Assembly (NCBI GenBank): GCA_900770875.1
Contig: CAAGLV010000154.1
Location: forward strand, 1 to 25,539
DNA length: 25,539 nt
Reading direction: 5' to 3'
Source of the DNA: Flavobacteriales bacterium
Lineage (GTDB): Bacteria; Bacteroidota; Bacteroidia; Flavobacteriales; Weeksellaceae
Shown: positions 15,387-22,594 of the stretch, in pieces
Position numbering within the stretch: the stretch's first letter is position 1
How the letters are laid out: every line of letters starts with the position of its first letter
The notes under the pieces: generated by a model
What the model was told of the DNA's origin: nothing
What the model saw: the letters and a program-made list of their open reading frames with translations, nothing else
The model's database searches: none
Translations under genes and position numbers: made by a program

Positions 15387-16832
15387 TTAATGTCCACCTG
15401 CTTTTTCTAATTCTTTTAAATCGATTCCTTGCGATTTTAAAACCTTTTGAGCTGTAATTGCGTAGAATGCTAAGTACGCAAAACATACAATACCTACAAC
15501 ATAACTAAAGTGAATTGAAGTTTGATCGGCAATTAATCCTTGTAAATAACTTACAATACCACCTCCCATAATCATCATAATTAAGAAAGAAGATCCTTGC
15601 GATGTATTTTTACCTAAACCATTAACAGCTAAAGAGAAAATACATGGCCATAATGTACTACAAAATAAACCAACACTTGTTATAGCGTAAACAGATACCA
15701 TTCCTGTTGTATTCATACCAATTAATAAGGCAATAATACCAATAATAGCAAAAGTTAATAACATACGCGCCGGATTACCTTTTGTAGAAATATCAGCTAA
15801 AATTAAAATTAAGATAATTACAGCATATAAATAAAATGGTTGTAAATCGTGCCCAGCAACTAAATTAACGATTAAGAAAACCGCAAAAGCTAAATAAGGT
15901 GCAACAAATTTTAAAATGCGTGTTTTAGCTTGGTCTAAACCAAAAGCTTCGGCAGCACCACCCCAACGACCAATCATCATACTTGCCCAGTATAAAGAAA
16001 CGTATGGCGCAATTTTAGAGATAGAAAAACCTAATTCTTTTTCCATATATGCAGGTAAATTACTTGCTGTAGAAACTTCTACCCCTACATATAAAAAGAT
16101 AGCAATCATACCTAAAACCAATTGAGGATATTTTAAAGCCGAAGAACGATCTTTAGATTCTGTAATTGTATTTTCTTCTACAACTTCTTCTTCTGGATGA
16201 TTAGGTAATTTAGAGAATTTTAAGAATAAAGCCACTAAAAAGAAAGCTACACCTAAAATCATGTAAGGTCCTTTTACCGATTCGATACTTAAATCTGTAT
16301 CACCAGCTTCGCCAGCTCCACCAAAAATTGCATAACTTACAATTAAAGGTCCAATTGTAGTACCAAAGTTATTAATACCACCAGCTAATGTTAAACGCTG
16401 AGAACCTGTTTTTGGATCCCCTAAAGCAATTGCTAATGGATTGGCTACTGTTTGTTGTAAAGAAAATCCTAATGCAACAGTAAATAAACCTGTTAACATT
16501 AACGCAAACGAACCTGTATTTGCTGCAGGAATAAAGAAAATTGTTCCGATTGCCGAAATTAATAATCCTAAAGATAAACTGTTTTTGTATCCTAGTTTAT
16601 TAATTAAATCTTTACCAATTAATAAGGAAATCCCCATATAAATTAAAGATCCTACAGTGTATGCAATGTAAAAGGCTAAAGATACAAATTGACTTTGTCC
16701 TTGTGTTAAATCGAATGCCTTTTTAAATACTGGAATTAAGATATCGTTACTTGCTGCAACAAATCCCCAGAAGAAAAAAACGGTAACTAAAGGTATAAAC
16801 TGCCCCCAATTTGTTTTTTGTGTTGTACTCAT
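15387..16832 (-). CDS. Sugar:H+ symporter, MFS, FucP/GluP type
   Basis: A 481-residue inner-membrane protein with about 12 hydrophobic helices, split by a hydrophilic central loop (about 205-230, NHPEEEVVEENTITESKDRS). The N-terminus (FFFWGFVAASNDILIPVFK) and the helix FSLQQTVANPLAIALGDPKTGSQRLTLAGGINNFGTTIGP are typical of the fucose:H+ symporter family within the major facilitator superfamily, which includes FucP and the glucose/galactose transporter GluP. The exact sugar cannot be read; L-fucose, glucose/galactose or N-acetylglucosamine are all transported by family members. No sugar-degradation gene is adjacent. An inverted repeat 24 bp before the ATG may be its operator. Confidence 0.88.
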   Translation of the reverse strand: MSTTQKTNWGQFIPLVTVFFFWGFVAASNDILIPVFKKAFDLTQGQSQFVSLAFYIAYTVGSLIYMGISLLIGKDLINKLGYKNSLSLGLLISAIGTIFFIPAANTGSFALMLTGLFTVALGFSLQQTVANPLAIALGDPKTGSQRLTLAGGINNFGTTIGPLIVSYAIFGGAGEAGDTDLSIESVKGPYMILGVAFFLVALFLKFSKLPNHPEEEVVEENTITESKDRSSALKYPQLVLGMIAIFLYVGVEVSTASNLPAYMEKELGFSISKIAPYVSLYWASMMIGRWGGAAEAFGLDQAKTRILKFVAPYLAFAVFLIVNLVAGHDLQPFYLYAVIILILILADISTKGNPARMLLTFAIIGIIALLIGMNTTGMVSVYAITSVGLFCSTLWPCIFSLAVNGLGKNTSQGSSFLIMMIMGGGIVSYLQGLIADQTSIHFSYVVGIVCFAYLAFYAITAQKVLKSQGIDLKELEKAGGH

Positions 16833-16855
16833 GTGTTTGTAAAATAAATATTAAG

Positions 16856-16877
16856 CTAAATCATTCGTTTGATTTAG
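16856..16877. promoter_or_regulatory. 8-6-8 inverted repeat before the sugar transporter gene
   Basis: CTAAATCA / TGATTTAG around the spacer TTCGTT, a perfect 8-bp inverted repeat 24-45 bp upstream of the transporter ATG, in the promoter region. The size and spacing suit a dimeric helix-turn-helix regulator; the regulator is not identified. Confidence 0.45.
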
Positions 16878-16931
16878 GTGTTTTTATAAATATAAGCGAT
16901 TTAAAAAATTAAATCTAAAATAATTTTGGTG

Positions 16932-17645
16932 TTATAATAACTCTGTTTCAAAAACTTCTTTAAAGTGTTTTTTTACATCATTTTTTACTTTATCCATATC
17001 TAAATCATACCCCAATTCTCTATTTAAAGAAGCTACTGCTTTATCTTTAATTCCGCAGGGAATAATGTATTCAAAATAACGTAAATCTGTATTTACATTT
17101 AAAGCAAAACCATGCATGGTTACCCATCGTGAAGCTTTTACACCCATTGCACAAATTTTGCGTGCGTAAGGTTTACCAACATCCAACCATACACCAGTTT
17201 CTCCAGAAGAACGCTCACCTTTTAAACCATAATCGCCTATTGTACGTATAATAACCTCCTCTAGATTACGCATATACAAATGAATATCGGGCTTAAAAGT
17301 CTCTAAATCTAAAATAGGATAACCAACTAATTGTCCGGGTCCATGATACGTTATATCTCCACCTCTATTGGTTTTTACAAAAGTAGCATCTATTTCCTTT
17401 AGCTTATCTTCGTTTGCAAGCATATTTTCTACATCGCCACTTTTACCTAACGTATATACGTGAGGGTGCTCTACAAAAAAAAGATGATTTTCTGTTAACT
17501 TAAAATCATCAGAACCAGCCTTTTCTTGTACTCTGTTGTGTTGTTTAATGGCAACATTTTTAGCTAATAATTCTTCCTGAATATCCCAAATTTCTTGGTA
17601 ATCTCTATTAAATCCTAAATCCTGGAAGATCACTTTATGCTTCAT
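16932..17645 (-). CDS. lipB: Octanoyl-[acyl-carrier-protein]:protein N-octanoyltransferase
   Basis: A 237-residue cytoplasmic enzyme that moves the octanoyl group from acyl carrier protein to lipoyl domains of 2-oxoacid dehydrogenases and the glycine cleavage H protein, the first step of lipoate synthesis. Family motifs are NRGGDITYHGPGQLVGYPI (about 93-111), CAMGVKASRWVTMHGFALNV with the conserved Lys 170, and IIPCGI with the acyl-accepting Cys 197. Length is normal. No lipA is nearby. It lies 99 bp upstream of the sugar transporter on the same strand; the gap holds an inverted repeat, so the two are probably separate units. Confidence 0.96.
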   Translation of the reverse strand: MKHKVIFQDLGFNRDYQEIWDIQEELLAKNVAIKQHNRVQEKAGSDDFKLTENHLFFVEHPHVYTLGKSGDVENMLANEDKLKEIDATFVKTNRGGDITYHGPGQLVGYPILDLETFKPDIHLYMRNLEEVIIRTIGDYGLKGERSSGETGVWLDVGKPYARKICAMGVKASRWVTMHGFALNVNTDLRYFEYIIPCGIKDKAVASLNRELGYDLDMDKVKNDVKKHFKEVFETELL

Positions 17646-18042
17646 ACAAATGCTATTTATTGCAACAAAAATAGCAAATCATTTATATAAAATAACCTTA
17701 TTTTAATGCTCTATCGCGATAATTTTTGATTATTAATGTAAAAAATACTCTAATCCAATTAATTGAATTCTTAAAAAAAAGAAAAAAAAATACAAATTGC
17801 TTTTTTAAAACCTCTTAAAAAATAGAAAAAGCCGAAATTATTCGATAAAAAAACAATAAAATATCCATTTATTTAATAAATAGATAAAGGTTTTTTATTG
17901 ATCATAAATATTTGATAATCGACAAAAATCATAATTAACAATAAATCGTAATAAAATATATACATTTTTTATTTAAAGTGATAAAAATAGCCTTTAAACT
18001 GCTATATTTGGGAAGTTTATCTAAAATTTAAAAGTTTTAATC
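17646..18042. other. AT-rich divergent intergenic region (lipB / dpp11)
   Basis: Nearly 400 bp without a coding frame of note, rich in A and T tracts (17772-17790 holds two A runs). On the lipB side, TATTTTTG on the minus strand (17673-17666) matches the -7 consensus and lies within an 8-bp inverted repeat TGCTATTT/AAATAGCA (17651-17658, 17669-17676). On the other side is the candidate -7 element of the peptidase gene at 18003. I see no RNA gene or riboswitch. Confidence 0.6.
18003..18010 (+). promoter_or_regulatory. -7 element of the S46 peptidase gene
   Basis: TATATTTG matches TAnnTTTG exactly, 32 bp before the ATG at 18043. A clear -33 TTG at the usual distance is missing. Confidence 0.5.
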
Positions 18043-20187
18043 ATGAAGAAAATGATGGTTAGAGGATCTTTATTATTCGCATTATTAGCAAGTTACATGG
18101 GATTTGCGCAACAAGGCGGAGGAATGTGGATTCCTACAGAGTTGAATGAAAAGGAAATGAAAGAAATGGGATTAAAAATCTCGGCTCAAGATATTTTTAG
18201 TACCGGAGACCAAAGTATTAATAACGCAGTGGCTCATTTTGGTGGCGGATGTACATCCGAAGTTATTTCGCCAAATGGATTATTATTAACAAATCATCAC
18301 TGTGGATATGGACAAATTCAATCTCATTCTTCTTTAGAGCACGATTATTTAACTGATGGATTTTGGGCTAAAGAATTAAAAGACGAATTACCAAATAAAG
18401 GATTAACAGCAACTTTTATTGTTGACATTAAAAATGTTACAGCACAAATTACAAAAGGTCTTAAAAAGAATATGACCGAAGTACAACGCGATGCTTTAAT
18501 CAAAAAAAATATCGAAAAATTAACTGCCGATACAAAAACAGCTCCTTTTCAAGAAACGTTTATTAAACCGATGTACAAAGGCAACGAGTACTACCAATTT
18601 ACAACAGAAACATTTAAAGATGTTCGTTTAGTTGGTGCTCCACCTTCTGCAATCGGAAAATATGGTAACGATACTGATAACTGGGTTTGGCCACGCCACA
18701 CAGGCGATTTCTCGATGTTCCGTATCTATGCCGATCAAAATAATAATCCGGCTGAATATGCCGAAACTAATGTACCATATAAACCAAAACATTACTTACC
18801 TGTAAATATTGGTGGAATTAAACAAGACGATTTTACATTTGTTTATGGTTTCCCAGGTACAACAGACGAATATTTACCTGCTACATCAATCGCACAAATT
18901 AAAGATGTAATTAATCCGGCACGTATTAATGTACGTACAATTACTTTAGGACACATCGATAAAAAAATGCGCGAAAACGATGCGACACGTATTGCATATG
19001 CCTCTAAACAAGCACGAATTTCTAACGCTCACAAAAAATGGATCGGAGAAAATTTAGGTTTAAATAAATCTAACGCTATCGAAAAACGTAAAGCTTACGA
19101 AGCAGAATTTATGAAGCGTATTGCGAACGACAAAAAGTTAAATGCAGAATACGGAACAATTATCGAAGATTTAAATAAACTTGTAAACGAAAACGAACAA
19201 TACAATTTAGCTTACAATTTATATACTGAAACTTTTGGTTCGAATTCCGAAACTTTTCGCATGGCTTTAACACTTAACAATGTGTTAAATGCTGTAGGTA
19301 AGCCAAATTATCAAGAGGTTAAGAATAAAGCAGTAAATCAAATTGCTGGTATGCATAAAGATTATGATGCCGTTTTAGATGCACAAATCTCGAGCGATTT
19401 AGCAGATAATTATTTTGTTGCTTTACCCGAAAATTTAAAACCAAATACATCTGCTAATGCAATTAAAAATGCATTAAACAATTCTGTTGTAAATGGTACA
19501 AAACAAATTAATGGACAATCGTTAGTTGGAGGAATTAAAACGATTGCTACAGACGATACTGCTTTTATTAATGCGTTAAAAGAAGATGCCTTAATTTTAG
19601 AACTACAAAAAGTTTTAGAAGCTAATCAAACTAAAGTAACACCTAATTATACAGCTAATAACGCAGAAATTACAAAATTAATGCGCAAATATATGAAAGG
19701 ACAAATGGAAGTGTTTTCGGACAAAAAAATATTTCCTGATGCCAATTCTACATTACGTGTTACTTATGGAAAAGTGGACGGTTACGAGCCTCGTGATGCG
19801 GTAAAATATGAGCCTGTTACCTACGCAGAAGGAATTATTGAAAAATATATCCCAGGAGATTACGAATATGATTTACCTAAACACTTAATCCACTTAGTAG
19901 AGAACAAAGACTACGGAAAGTATAAAGACGCAAATGGTAAATTGCCAGTTAACTTTATTGCAACTAATCATACAACTGGTGGAAACTCGGGTTCGCCAGC
20001 ATTAAACGCAAAAGGAGAATTAATAGGATTAAACTTCGACCGTGTTTGGGAAGGAACAATGTCTGATTTAAATTACGATCCAGAAATTTGTCGTAACATT
20101 ATGGTTGATGCTCGATATATTTTATGGGTTATTGATAAATATGCAGGCGCGCAACGTTTAATCGACGAAATGACGATTGTAGAATAA
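18043..20187 (+). CDS. dpp11: S46 family dipeptidyl peptidase, DPP11-type (Asp/Glu-specific)
   Basis: A 714-residue exported serine peptidase that should release N-terminal dipeptides from oligopeptides in the periplasm. Signal peptide about 1-22 (cut near GFAQ). The trypsin-like triad is visible: His 86 in TNHHC, Asp 222 in RHTGDFSMF and Ser 649 in GGNSGSP. The residue 18 places after the Ser is Arg 667 (NFDRVWEG). By the known numbering of Porphyromonas gingivalis DPP11 (Ser 655, Arg 673), this Arg marks preference for Asp or Glu at P1; DPP7 has Gly there. The DPP11 name therefore rests on one diagnostic residue plus length. Such enzymes feed amino-acid-fermenting or peptide-using Bacteroidota. 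Single gene with its own terminator. Confidence 0.9.
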   Translation: MKKMMVRGSLLFALLASYMGFAQQGGGMWIPTELNEKEMKEMGLKISAQDIFSTGDQSINNAVAHFGGGCTSEVISPNGLLLTNHHCGYGQIQSHSSLEHDYLTDGFWAKELKDELPNKGLTATFIVDIKNVTAQITKGLKKNMTEVQRDALIKKNIEKLTADTKTAPFQETFIKPMYKGNEYYQFTTETFKDVRLVGAPPSAIGKYGNDTDNWVWPRHTGDFSMFRIYADQNNNPAEYAETNVPYKPKHYLPVNIGGIKQDDFTFVYGFPGTTDEYLPATSIAQIKDVINPARINVRTITLGHIDKKMRENDATRIAYASKQARISNAHKKWIGENLGLNKSNAIEKRKAYEAEFMKRIANDKKLNAEYGTIIEDLNKLVNENEQYNLAYNLYTETFGSNSETFRMALTLNNVLNAVGKPNYQEVKNKAVNQIAGMHKDYDAVLDAQISSDLADNYFVALPENLKPNTSANAIKNALNNSVVNGTKQINGQSLVGGIKTIATDDTAFINALKEDALILELQKVLEANQTKVTPNYTANNAEITKLMRKYMKGQMEVFSDKKIFPDANSTLRVTYGKVDGYEPRDAVKYEPVTYAEGIIEKYIPGDYEYDLPKHLIHLVENKDYGKYKDANGKLPVNFIATNHTTGGNSGSPALNAKGELIGLNFDRVWEGTMSDLNYDPEICRNIMVDARYILWVIDKYAGAQRLIDEMTIVE

Positions 20188-20207
20188 AAATTTTATATTA
20201 TCTTAAG

Positions 20208-20237
20208 AAGCACTTACATTTGTAAGTGCTTTTTTTA
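20208..20237 (+). terminator. Terminator of the S46 peptidase gene
   Basis: Perfect 10-bp stem AAGCACTTAC / GTAAGTGCTT around a 4-nt loop, followed by eight T, 20 bp after the stop at 20187. Confidence 0.92.
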
Positions 20238-20251
20238 ATACAATAAACTAT

Positions 20252-21382
20252 ATGCTAAATGCTATAAACACTCAACCATTTTATATCAAATTTGCATGCT
20301 CGCTAATATCAATTTTATTATTGGGTTGGTTAGCAGTACTTGGACAAACCATTTTAATTCCACTATTTTTAGGAATATTAATCTCTGTATTATTGGTTCC
20401 GTTTTGTAATTTTTTCGAACGCTATTTATTCTTTCCACGTGTATTAGCAAGCATCGTAACTACCATTTTATTTTTTGGTTTTATTACAGGCGTTTTCTAC
20501 ATTATTATTATACAGCTTGTAGATGTTAGCGAAGAATGGCCTGCTTTTCAGAAACAAATTATTCATGTTGCCGAAGATTTACAACGTTGGATTTCTAAAA
20601 ACTATGGCATTAGCGCGCGTAAACAAGTGCAATACATTAACGAAAATATTAGTAAAACTTTTAATATTGGTACCGTTGTTATCGAAAAAGTTTTAGATAG
20701 CTTAACTCGTTATTCGATACTAATTATTTTTACATTTTTATATACCTTATTTACATTAATCTACAGAAGACACTTAGTTCGATTTTTATTTTACATTTTT
20801 ACCGAACGTAACCACTCTTCTGTTTTATCAATCATCAGCACATCGCAACGAATGGTTAAACAATATTTAATTGGTTTAATTCTTCAGATAATAATTGTAT
20901 TTACGCTAACTTTTATTGCGCTTAATTTACTAGGTATAAAATATAGTTTTTTATTGGCTTTAATTACAGGTATTTTTAACATTATACCTTATGTTGGTAT
21001 AATTATTTCGTTATCGATTGCATCATTATTAACATTTGCAACAACCGGATCTGGCAGCAATTTATTTCTCTTATTGCTTACATATATCGCAGTACACGCA
21101 ATAGATGCTAACATTGTAATGCCTAAAATTGTAGGATCTAAAGTAAAAATTAATTCGTTAATCGTGATTATTGGTTTAGTAATCGGAGAAATGCTTTGGG
21201 GAATAATGGGAATGTTTTTATCGATTCCGTTACTTGCAATGTGCAAAATTATCTTTGATCATGTTCCCGAACTAAAACCTTGGGGATTTTTATTTGGCGA
21301 AGAAAAAGCAGAAAAATTAGATGTAGATATCGAAAAGTTTTTTACGAAACGACCAAAACTCATCAATCGAAAAAGAAAGTAA
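20252..21382 (+). CDS. AI-2E family transporter (PerM-like permease)
   Basis: A 376-residue integral membrane protein of the AI-2 exporter superfamily (pfam01594). Helices are predicted at about 10-30, 32-52, 61-87 and 150-173, then four more between 205 and 335. The region GIFNIIPYVGIIISL and the following VMPKIVGSKVKINSLIVIIGLVIGEMLWGIMGMFLSIPLLA are typical of the family's conserved C-terminal half. Members include TqsA (autoinducer-2 export) and Na+(Li+)/H+ antiporters, so the substrate is open and no autoinducer gene is near. A basic tail (KRPKLINRKRK) ends the protein. It starts 15 bp after the peptidase terminator; its promoter is not clear. Confidence 0.85.
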   Translation: MLNAINTQPFYIKFACSLISILLLGWLAVLGQTILIPLFLGILISVLLVPFCNFFERYLFFPRVLASIVTTILFFGFITGVFYIIIIQLVDVSEEWPAFQKQIIHVAEDLQRWISKNYGISARKQVQYINENISKTFNIGTVVIEKVLDSLTRYSILIIFTFLYTLFTLIYRRHLVRFLFYIFTERNHSSVLSIISTSQRMVKQYLIGLILQIIIVFTLTFIALNLLGIKYSFLLALITGIFNIIPYVGIIISLSIASLLTFATTGSGSNLFLLLLTYIAVHAIDANIVMPKIVGSKVKINSLIVIIGLVIGEMLWGIMGMFLSIPLLAMCKIIFDHVPELKPWGFLFGEEKAEKLDVDIEKFFTKRPKLINRKRK

Positions 21383-21434
21383 ATTTAAACACAACATCAA
21401 ATAAAATAAAAATAGACGGAATTCTATTTAACAT

Positions 21435-21460
21435 AAAAAGCTCCAAATTTGGAGCTTTTT
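21435..21460. terminator. Bidirectional terminator between the AI-2E and PAP2 genes
   Basis: AAAAAGCTCCAAA / TTTGGAGCTTTTT, a 26-nt palindrome with T runs both ways, placed right beside the minus-strand stop at 21462 and 52 bp after the plus-strand stop. Confidence 0.9.
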
Positions 21461-21461
21461 T

Positions 21462-22040
21462 TTATGATAATTTATCTTGATACTTTTTTATAATGCGATT
21501 ATAAATCCAAACAAACAATATACCAAATACAATTCCGATAATTGTACCAAAAAACACATCGCCTGTGTAATGTACACCAACATATATACGGCTATAACCA
21601 ACCATTAACGCCCAAACAATTAAAACATAAATTAACCATTTATAATATTTATACAGAATTGCTCCTATAAAAATAGCAACAGCGATATGATTAGATGCAT
21701 GCGCAGATGTAAAACCATACTTCCCTCTACCCTCGCAATCAATTCCTCTAAATATGCCTTGTATTGCTGGATTATGACAAGGCCTTGGACGCTGAAAATA
21801 GTTTTTAAATACATTAGATAATTGGTCGGCACAAGTAATCATTAACGCAATACAAATTCCTGCGATTAATGTTTTTTTCCAACCTAATTTTAGGTATAAA
21901 ACAATTAAAAATATGATATATAACGGGATCCACGATTTTTTTTCAGTTACAATTAACCAAAACCAATCCCATTTTTCGTTTCCTAAAGTATTGAAGTACA
22001 AAAAATATTGTACATCCCAATCAAAAAATTCTTGAACCAT
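21462..22040 (-). CDS. PAP2 superfamily membrane phosphatase
   Basis: A 192-residue inner-membrane protein with about five helices. The three phosphatase motifs are present: K79 followed by six residues and R86-P87 (KNYFQRPRP), SAH at 112-114 (usual form PSGH; here Thr-Ser-Ala-His, with the key Ser and His kept), and S150-R151 with H157 and D161 (SRIYVGVHYTGD). Substrates of relatives are undecaprenyl pyrophosphate, phosphatidic acid or lipid A phosphates, and which one applies here is not visible. The ATG overlaps the stop of the TatA-like gene by one base (TAATG), so translation is coupled. Confidence 0.9.
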   Translation of the reverse strand: MVQEFFDWDVQYFLYFNTLGNEKWDWFWLIVTEKKSWIPLYIIFLIVLYLKLGWKKTLIAGICIALMITCADQLSNVFKNYFQRPRPCHNPAIQGIFRGIDCEGRGKYGFTSAHASNHIAVAIFIGAILYKYYKWLIYVLIVWALMVGYSRIYVGVHYTGDVFFGTIIGIVFGILFVWIYNRIIKKYQDKLS

Positions 22041-22510
22041 TAACGACTTACAGATCCTCTATTACCTAATTCTTGTTCAGTTTGCACTTCGGCTTCAGTT
22101 TTAGCTATTTCTACAGCTTCTATTGCCTCTGTTGCTTGCACAGCTTCGTCTATTTTAACTTCTGGAGCTTGATCCATGATTACTTTTTCGAGATCCGCAA
22201 TCGGATTTTCAAAAGTTTTAGCAACATCTTGTGTTGGCATTCCTGTTAATGCATTTTTTATCTCTTTTGTTGGATCTAAATCCGCAATTGTCTCTCTAAT
22301 TTCCTTCGTTGGGTCTAAACCTTCTGTAGGATTTAAAATTTCTTGCTTAATATCCTCCGTCGCTTCTTTCATTTTACGAACTCCCTGTCCTAATCCACGA
22401 GCAATTTCGGGAATTTTATCTGGTCCAAAAATAACAACGGCAACAACTAAAATAATTACAATTTCTTGAAAATCTAAAAAGGCCGGATATATCACTAACA
22501 TATTATTCAT
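22040..22510 (-). CDS. tatA: Sec-independent protein translocase subunit TatA/TatB-like
   Basis: A 156-residue protein: one N-terminal membrane helix (about 14-29), the hinge motif FGPDKIPE (28-35), then the amphipathic helix IARGLGQGVRKMKEATEDIKQEI. A Glu at 16 stands at the place of TatA Gln 8 / TatB Glu 8. The remaining 95 residues are much longer than in a typical TatA and include the repeat LDPTKEI at 65-71 and 78-84 and an Ala/Glu-rich acidic tail. It should form part of the twin-arginine translocase for folded proteins; tatC is not in the window. An ATG at codon 4 is an alternative start. It is the first gene of a unit with the PAP2 phosphatase. Confidence 0.88.
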   Translation of the reverse strand: MNNMLVIYPAFLDFQEIVIILVVAVVIFGPDKIPEIARGLGQGVRKMKEATEDIKQEILNPTEGLDPTKEIRETIADLDPTKEIKNALTGMPTQDVAKTFENPIADLEKVIMDQAPEVKIDEAVQATEAIEAVEIAKTEAEVQTEQELGNRGSVSR

Positions 22511-22541
22511 ACAACAAATTTAACACAAAGGTACAAAAACA

Positions 22542-22572
22542 AAAAAACCGTCAAGAATGTTGACGGTTTTTT
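22542..22572 (-). terminator. Terminator of secDF
   Basis: Perfect 13-bp stem AAAAAACCGTCAA / TTGACGGTTTTTT around a 5-nt loop, 23 bp past the stop of the gene at 22595, followed on the minus strand by T residues. Confidence 0.92.
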
Positions 22573-22594
22573 ATTTAAAAATATTTTTTAAAGC

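Noticed and set aside
17646..18042. Small RNA or riboswitch in the 397-bp gap
   Set aside because: Only AT tracts, short palindromes and promoter-like elements; no GC-containing structured element or terminator inside the gap.
20252..21382. Quorum-sensing locus because of the AI-2E name
   Set aside because: The family is functionally mixed (exporters, antiporters) and no luxS or receptor gene is present.
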